A DNA stretch of 37,978 nucleotides. Source: Bacteroidales bacterium (GTDB lineage: Bacteria > Bacteroidota > Bacteroidia > Bacteroidales > Dysgonomonadaceae). Positions 33,300-37,978 of the stretch are shown piece by piece; within the stretch, counting starts at the first letter, position 1; the number at the start of each line of letters is the position of its first letter. Under the pieces are notes generated by a model. It was not told the DNA's origin. It saw nothing but the letters and a program-made list of their open reading frames with translations, and ran no database searches. Made by a program: the position numbers and the translations under genes. The stretch covers positions 1 through 37,978 of the forward strand of contig JAAYGM010000095.1 of assembly GCA_012727735.1 (NCBI GenBank). The letters are read 5' to 3'.

Positions 33300-35426
33300 A
33301 TGAAAAAATTATTTTTATCGCTGGCAATCTTTTTTGTAGCGATTATCGCGAGAGGCGATGAAGGAATGTGGCTTCTGAAAGAGCTTAACAGGGAGAGTGC
33401 AGCCCGAATGCAGGAGCTGGGGTTTACCTTTCCGGTGAACAAACTGTACAGTGAGAAAAATCCGTCGCTGAAAGATGCGGTGGTGATCTTCGGGGGAGGA
33501 TGTACCGGGGTTGTGGTCTCTGACAAGGGTTTGGTGTTCACCAACCACCATTGCGGATATGGCGCCATTCAGAAACTGAGTGCTGTGGAACATGACTATC
33601 TGAAGGATGGTTTCGCTGCAAAAAACAACGCCGATGAACTCCATGCCGATGGGTTGACGGTTTCGTTTTTAAGGTCGATGGAGGATGTGACCGATCAGAT
33701 TGCACCCCAGGTGCCGTTGGTGCTGAGCGAGATACAGCGTGAGCTGGCGATCGATTCCATCTCCGACGAGCTGATTAAGAAATATGAAGATGATCCATTT
33801 ACCACAGCACGGGTGGTCCCTTTCTACTCCCGCAACAGATATTATGTGGTACTCTATGACGTCTTTCGTGATGTACGGCTTGTTGTTGCTCCACCCTCGT
33901 CGGTGGGTAAGTTTGGCGGTGACACCGACAACTGGATGTGGCCCCGCCATACAGGAGATTTCTCCTCTTTCCGTGTCTATGCCGGCAAGGATAACAAACC
34001 GGCAGATTACAGCCAGAGCAATGTGCCCTATAAGCCCAGATATGTGGTTCCGGTATCACTGACAGGGGTTACAGAAGGTGATTATGCCATGACCGTGGGA
34101 TACCCGGGCAGCACGCAGCGCTATATCTCCTCATGGGGGATACGCCAGAGAATGGAAGCTGAGAACAAACCACGTATAGAGGTACGCGGTGCCAAGCAGG
34201 CGATCTGGTGGGATGCCATGACCCGGAATGATACCATCCGCATCAAATATGCGAGCAAATTTGCAGGGAGTTCCAACTACTGGAAGAACTCGATGGGGAT
34301 GAACGAAGCGCTCACCAACCTGGGTGTGCTGGCAGAGAAAGAGGAGCTGGAAGGACGTTTGAACAGCTGGATCAATAGCAGCCCTGCCAATAAGGCCAGG
34401 TATGACAGTACGCTCGTCATGCTGAGAGATACCTACACAGGGTCAGATAAAATGTCGCTATACACCACCTATTTTCTGGAGACGTTCAATAACGGTATCG
34501 AGTTGATCCGTTTTGCCAACACGATCCTCCGTTTCGATACGGAAGGCACGGAAGCGGATAAGCAGGCATTCATCAACGATCGCCTGATAGAGTCTTACAA
34601 GAACTACGAGCCGAAACTGGACAGGAAGGTGTTGCCGGTGCTGATGAAGCTCTATGCCGAACGCATACCTGAACAGTATCTTCCCGATATTTACAGTAAG
34701 ATCAATGATGAGTTTGGCGGAGATTACGAGAAATATGCCGACTGGTTGTTCACAAACAGTAAGTTTACTTCACTCGATTCATTGATAGAGTTATTGAAAA
34801 GTGCAGATACACAGGAGCTGACAAAAGACCCGGCGATGGAGCTGGCACTCTCCACCACCGATATGGGTTATGAACTCTCGGGACAAATGATGTCATCCTA
34901 TGAGAAGATTCTCCGTGGTGAACGTGAGCTGATGGCTGCACTGATGGAGATGGATGCGGACAAAACTTTCTACCCTGACGCTAACTTCACGCAACGGATG
35001 AGTTATGGAACGGTAGAAGGTTACTGGCCGCGTGATGCTGTCTGGTACAATTATTATACCACCTCAAAGGGTATCATGGAGAAACAGAAGCCGGGTGATC
35101 CCGAGTTCAATGTACAGGATTACATCCTGGATGATATCCGTTCAAATGATTTCGGCCCATATGCCGATAAGGATGGTGTGTTGCGGGTTAACTTCCTTTC
35201 GAACAACGATATCACCGGTGGTAACTCAGGAAGCCCCGTGTTCAACGGAAAGGCGGAACTGGTGGGTCTGGCCTTCGACGGCAACTGGGAGTCGCTGAGT
35301 GGTGACATCCTCTTTGAGCCGGAGATGCAGCGCACCATCAGCGTAGACATCCGTTACGTACTCTATATGATAGACAAGGTGATGGATGCACCGCACATCG
35401 TGAAAGAGTTGAAGATGACCAGGTGA
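33300..35426 (+). CDS. S46-family dipeptidyl peptidase, DPP7-like
   Basis: S46 enzymes are periplasmic serine exopeptidases of Bacteroidota that release dipeptides from oligopeptides. The 708-residue protein has a signal peptide (MKKLFLSLAIFF..., cleaved near ARG/DEG), the catalytic-His region FTNHHCGYGAIQ (His83/His84), the GGDTDNWMWPRHTGDF block with the catalytic Asp, and the nucleophile Ser643 in GGNSGSPVF. The residue 18 positions after the serine, which is Arg in the acidic-specific DPP11 type and Gly in DPP7, is Gly661 (FDGNW), so preference for hydrophobic P1 residues is likely. The C-terminus ISVDIRYVLYMIDK is a family signature. A bidirectional terminator follows. It complements the M49 peptidase at 564-2633. 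Confidence 0.95.
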   Translation: MKKLFLSLAIFFVAIIARGDEGMWLLKELNRESAARMQELGFTFPVNKLYSEKNPSLKDAVVIFGGGCTGVVVSDKGLVFTNHHCGYGAIQKLSAVEHDYLKDGFAAKNNADELHADGLTVSFLRSMEDVTDQIAPQVPLVLSEIQRELAIDSISDELIKKYEDDPFTTARVVPFYSRNRYYVVLYDVFRDVRLVVAPPSSVGKFGGDTDNWMWPRHTGDFSSFRVYAGKDNKPADYSQSNVPYKPRYVVPVSLTGVTEGDYAMTVGYPGSTQRYISSWGIRQRMEAENKPRIEVRGAKQAIWWDAMTRNDTIRIKYASKFAGSSNYWKNSMGMNEALTNLGVLAEKEELEGRLNSWINSSPANKARYDSTLVMLRDTYTGSDKMSLYTTYFLETFNNGIELIRFANTILRFDTEGTEADKQAFINDRLIESYKNYEPKLDRKVLPVLMKLYAERIPEQYLPDIYSKINDEFGGDYEKYADWLFTNSKFTSLDSLIELLKSADTQELTKDPAMELALSTTDMGYELSGQMMSSYEKILRGERELMAALMEMDADKTFYPDANFTQRMSYGTVEGYWPRDAVWYNYYTTSKGIMEKQKPGDPEFNVQDYILDDIRSNDFGPYADKDGVLRVNFLSNNDITGGNSGSPVFNGKAELVGLAFDGNWESLSGDILFEPEMQRTISVDIRYVLYMIDKVMDAPHIVKELKMTR

Positions 35427-35447
35427 GATTTATTTTAACCCCGGTGT

Positions 35448-35490
35448 AAAAAGATAGCCCCTCACCAAATGATGAGGGGCTATCTTTTTT
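35448..35490. terminator. Bidirectional terminator between the S46 gene and mgsA
   Basis: A 17-bp stem (35448-35464 with 35473-35489) with an 8-base loop is bordered by an A run and a T run, serving both convergent genes. It lies 21 bases from each stop codon. Confidence 0.92.
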
Positions 35491-35511
35491 TATTACCGGG
35501 ACTGAAGAGAA

Positions 35512-35955
35512 TTACCTTTCATATTTCTCATACCTGGGTGGAGAAGGAATGTAGCTCTCGTCATCCCACAGCGTGCTGGTGATCATCAGGTCGGCACTGT
35601 AACGGTTGCAGGCAATGGGTACATTGTGCACACGGCACTGACGCAGCAACATCATAATATCTGCCTCATGGGGTTGTGCATTGAGATCGTCAATCAGGAA
35701 GACCGCCAGGTCAATCTCCTTGCGGACCACCATGGCTGCTATCTCGGCATCACCACCCATCGGACCGGAGTTCATGCGTGTGATCTCAGGGTGTACACCC
35801 TCTTTTCGCAGGGCTTCCTGCACCAGTCCTCCCGTTGTACCGGTACATACCAGGCGGTGCAGCGAAAGAAAATCGGAATTGAAGATCACCCATTCTACCA
35901 TGTCTGCTTTGCGATGATCATGTGCTACCAGCGCTATTGTTAGTTTTCGTCTCAT
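35512..35955 (-). CDS. mgsA: Methylglyoxal synthase
   Basis: MgsA converts dihydroxyacetone phosphate to methylglyoxal and phosphate, a bypass that relieves sugar-phosphate stress. The 147-residue protein aligns well with E. coli MgsA: IALVAHDHRK near the start, phosphate-binding TGTTG at 38-42, SGPMGGD with catalytic Asp69 (E. coli Asp71), and PHEAD with His96 and Asp99 (E. coli His98, Asp101). The start is the ATG at 35955; a TTG at 35976 would add seven residues without family support. It lies downstream of the phosphohexomutase gene in the same direction, 148 bases away, with a heptamer-repeat region in between. The function is secure. Confidence 0.95.
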   Translation of the reverse strand: MRRKLTIALVAHDHRKADMVEWVIFNSDFLSLHRLVCTGTTGGLVQEALRKEGVHPEITRMNSGPMGGDAEIAAMVVRKEIDLAVFLIDDLNAQPHEADIMMLLRQCRVHNVPIACNRYSADLMITSTLWDDESYIPSPPRYEKYER

Positions 35956-36000
35956 ATTTATTTCAGTGATATGCAATAAGCGATACGCTTTAAGCCATAA

Positions 36001-36046
36001 GCTATCAGCTATCAGTTGTCAGTTTAAGTTATCAGTTGTCAGTTTA
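36001..36046. repeat. Degenerate heptamer repeat array upstream of mgsA
   Basis: The gap between the mutase stop and mgsA holds a chain of near-7-base units: AGCTATC-like units at about 36000-36013, then TATCAGTTGTCAGTTTA at 36010-36026, repeated perfectly at 36030-36046 (20-base period). Bases 36027-36042 recur inverted at 33258-33273. No TAnnTTTG box is seen around it, so mgsA may depend on read-through from the mutase gene. Confidence 0.85.
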
Positions 36047-36103
36047 TGGATGCTTAAATCATTGCATCCCTCTGTACACTTTATATTTTTACTTCTTAAT
36101 TTC

Positions 36104-37852
36104 TTATAACCCCAGTTCCTGACGGATGGCGTTGATCTTGATATTAACCTCGTTCTCAACCTGAATCAGGTCTTCACGTGATTTCACAGAGCCGCGTACT
36201 TCAATATAAAACTTGATCTTGGGCTCCGTTCCGGAAGGACGGATGGATAATTTTGTACCCTCTTCAGTGAAATATTGCAAAACGTTTGATGTAGTGGGCA
36301 TCTCCAGCACGACCTGTTCATTGCTCACATAATCAACCGCTTCAAGTTTTGAGAAATCCTTTACAAGCGTCACCGGTGAACCACCAAGCGATTTCATCGG
36401 ATTATTGCGGAAATTCTTCATCATCGCCTCAATCTCATCTGCGCCTTCTTTACCTTTACGAACGAGAGAGATGCCCACCTCTCTTGAATAGCCATATTCC
36501 AGGTAGATGTCCTGCAGAAGCTGATACATCGTCTTTCCTCTGTCTTTTGCCCAGGCAGCGATCTCGGCAAACAGGGTACATGCCGATACGGAATCCTTAT
36601 CCCGTACAAAATCACCTGCCAGAAAGCCATAACTCTCTTCACCACCACCGATATACTTTTTCACCCCTTCATGCTTACGGATGACTTCTGCAATCCATTT
36701 GAATCCGGTATAACAATCAAAGATCTCAATCCCTTTTTTTACTGCAATATCTTTCACCAACTCGGTGGTGACGATGGTTTTTACTACAAATTCCTTCCCT
36801 GTCAGGAGCCCCAGCTCTTCACGTCTGGTCATCAGGTAGTAAAGGTAGATCAGCATAGTCTGGTTGCCGTTGACCAGGATGAAGTTGCCATTATCATCAC
36901 GTATGGCAGTACCAATGCGGTCACCATCGGGATCAGTGGCCATTACCAGTTCGGCACCCGTCTCCTCTGCTTTTTTGATGGCCATGTCAAGTGCTGCCGG
37001 CTCCTCTGGATTGGGTGAGATGACAGTGGGGAAATCGCCGCTGATCACATCCTGTTCAGGAACAGAGATGATGTTGGTGAAGCCCACCGCTTTCAGTGCG
37101 TCGGGAACCAGCATGATGCTTGCACCATGGATGGGTGTGAAGACCATCTTTAAATCATGATGGCGTTCAATGGCTTCAGGCGAAAGGACCAGTTTTTTAA
37201 CCTCTTCGATAAAGGCTCTGTCCATATCTTTACCAATGATCTCGATAAGGTCATTGTTACCTTCGAAATGGATATCGTCGACGGAAGCGATGCGGTTGAC
37301 CTCTGCGATGATGTTTTTGTCGTGCGGTCCCAGTACCTGTGCACCATCATTCCAGTAGGCTTTGTAGCCGTTATACTCTTTCGGGTTGTGGGAGGCGGTA
37401 ATCATGATGCCGCTCTGGCATCCCAGCTTTCGGATGGCGTAGGATACTTCTGGGGTAGGGCGCAGATCTTCGAAAAGATAAACCTTGATGCCGTTGGCAC
37501 TGAATATGTCGGCAGATATCTCTGCGAATTTGCGGCTGTTATTGCGGCAATCGTGACCGATCACCACCTTTAACTCATTCAGGCCGGTAAACTCTTTCTT
37601 CAGGTAATTCGATAATCCCTGTGTTGCTGCACCAACGGTGTAGATATTCATGCGATTGGTTCCGGCACCCATGATACCGCGCAGACCACCTGTCCCGAAC
37701 TCCAGATCCTTATAGAATGCATCGATAAGTTTCGATTTATCATCGCTGTCGAGCATACGCTGCACTTCGTCCTTTGTTTCAGCATCGTAATTTCCTTTAA
37801 GCCATGACAATGCTCTGCCGGTGACTTGCGCTAATAATGTTTCTTCTTGCAT
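36104..37852 (-). CDS. Phosphoglucomutase/phosphomannomutase (alpha-D-phosphohexomutase)
   Basis: This cytoplasmic enzyme interconverts hexose 1- and 6-phosphates. All four active-site elements are present: the phosphoserine loop TASHNPKEYNG with Ser154, the metal loop DPDGDR at 307-312, the sugar-binding GGGEESYGF, and the phosphate-binding RPSGTEPKIKFY near the C-terminus. The 582-residue length fits the long PgcA/PGM2-like group acting mainly on glucose phosphates, common in Bacteroidota, rather than the 450-residue GlmM group. It begins 24 bases after the stop of a gene that runs off the right edge and so is likely in an operon with it. Glucose versus mannose preference cannot be fixed from sequence. 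Confidence 0.95.
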   Translation of the reverse strand: MQEETLLAQVTGRALSWLKGNYDAETKDEVQRMLDSDDKSKLIDAFYKDLEFGTGGLRGIMGAGTNRMNIYTVGAATQGLSNYLKKEFTGLNELKVVIGHDCRNNSRKFAEISADIFSANGIKVYLFEDLRPTPEVSYAIRKLGCQSGIMITASHNPKEYNGYKAYWNDGAQVLGPHDKNIIAEVNRIASVDDIHFEGNNDLIEIIGKDMDRAFIEEVKKLVLSPEAIERHHDLKMVFTPIHGASIMLVPDALKAVGFTNIISVPEQDVISGDFPTVISPNPEEPAALDMAIKKAEETGAELVMATDPDGDRIGTAIRDDNGNFILVNGNQTMLIYLYYLMTRREELGLLTGKEFVVKTIVTTELVKDIAVKKGIEIFDCYTGFKWIAEVIRKHEGVKKYIGGGEESYGFLAGDFVRDKDSVSACTLFAEIAAWAKDRGKTMYQLLQDIYLEYGYSREVGISLVRKGKEGADEIEAMMKNFRNNPMKSLGGSPVTLVKDFSKLEAVDYVSNEQVVLEMPTTSNVLQYFTEEGTKLSIRPSGTEPKIKFYIEVRGSVKSREDLIQVENEVNIKINAIRQELGL

Positions 37853-37876
37853 GTTGATATACTGTTATTTTATCTG

Positions 37877-37978
37877 TTATTCCACTGATTGTACTTTGTA
37901 TTTGTCACCTGTCTGGTCGACTATTTTTTTGTAGTATTCATTTGAATATCCCGGTCGTGTAGGGCAAGCGGGTAAACC
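37877..37978 (-). CDS. C-terminal end of an unidentified protein (cut by window edge)
   Basis: The minus strand is open from the right edge to a TAA at 37877-37879, giving 33 codons that read GLPACPTRPGYSNEYYKKIV followed by a charged tail ending in QSVE. Codon use is ordinary and the frame ends 24 bases before the mutase ATG, as in an operon, so I take it as the end of a real gene. I do not recognise the family; the Pro/Cys-rich start and lysine-rich tail do not identify it. Confidence 0.6.
   Translation of the reverse strand, partial: GLPACPTRPGYSNEYYKKIVDQTGDKYKVQSVE

Noticed and set aside
14821-37948. Near-identical 18-mers TAGTATTTATTTGAATAT (14821) and TAGTATTCATTTGAATAT (37931)
   Set aside because: The right copy lies in coding sequence of the partial gene at the right edge, so a shared regulatory site is unlikely; chance in A+T-rich sequence is simpler.
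1-37978. CRISPR array, prophage or defence system
   Set aside because: No regularly spaced repeats of 24-37 bases and no cas, phage structural, restriction or toxin-antitoxin proteins were seen on either strand.

Overview
The window looks like a chromosomal segment of a member of Bacteroidota, order Bacteroidales. The reasons are two SusC/SusD outer-membrane pairs, Bacteroidota-type promoter elements (TAnnTTTG at -7), absence of Shine-Dalgarno sequences, an S46 dipeptidyl peptidase, an M49 dipeptidyl peptidase lipoprotein and the single-chain glycyl-tRNA synthetase. A Dysgonomonadaceae-like genus (Proteiniphilum/Petrimonas) is a plausible guess but cannot be proven from this sequence.

Layout. 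1-7430 is a run of minus-strand housekeeping genes: folC (cut by the left edge), a purE-dipeptidyl peptidase III pair, gcvH, a PAP2-like membrane protein behind rpoN (sigma-54), and a pRiA4b-ORF3-like gene behind miaA. A tRNA-Asn(GTT) at 7738-7811 marks the switch to the plus strand. 8065-14603 holds a large AcnA-type aconitase, a D-2-hydroxyacid dehydrogenase, an AlkD-type DNA glycosylase, an M16 zinc peptidase and a small outer-membrane beta-barrel. 14937-27832 is the accessory core: two tandem susC-susD pairs followed by a two-domain secreted enzyme, GH9 fused to a NodB/CE4-like deacetylase domain. 27907-29373 is a PBP4-type D-Ala-D-Ala carboxypeptidase. 29429-31523 is a minus-strand glyS-FKBP lipoprotein pair; 31758-35426 carries a polysaccharide flippase and an S46 peptidase; 35512-37978 has methylglyoxal synthase, a phosphohexomutase and the last 33 codons of an unidentified protein cut by the right edge.

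How genes work together. SusC/SusD complexes would import oligosaccharides across the outer membrane, and the GH9-deacetylase protein is the only carbohydrate-active enzyme beside them. No regulator gene (SusR, hybrid two-component, ECF sigma) is adjacent, and neither SusC has the STN extension used for sigma/anti-sigma signalling. The two pairs differ in base composition (about 40-43% G+C in sampled lines of pair 1, 53-58% in pair 2), so they probably have different histories. The two dipeptidyl peptidases (M49 and S46) fit an organism that uses peptides.

The most interesting points are the GH9-deacetylase fusion with an altered first catalytic motif, an 11-bp direct repeat upstream of susC2, and a family of heptanucleotide repeats in short intergenic regions, including one that would make up almost the whole untranslated leader of rpoN. 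I see no CRISPR array, prophage, insertion sequence or obvious defence system. Several starts were moved inward from the longest open frame, because the upstream part lies in a promoter, a terminator or a neighbouring gene, or because the family length and an inner ATG fit better.
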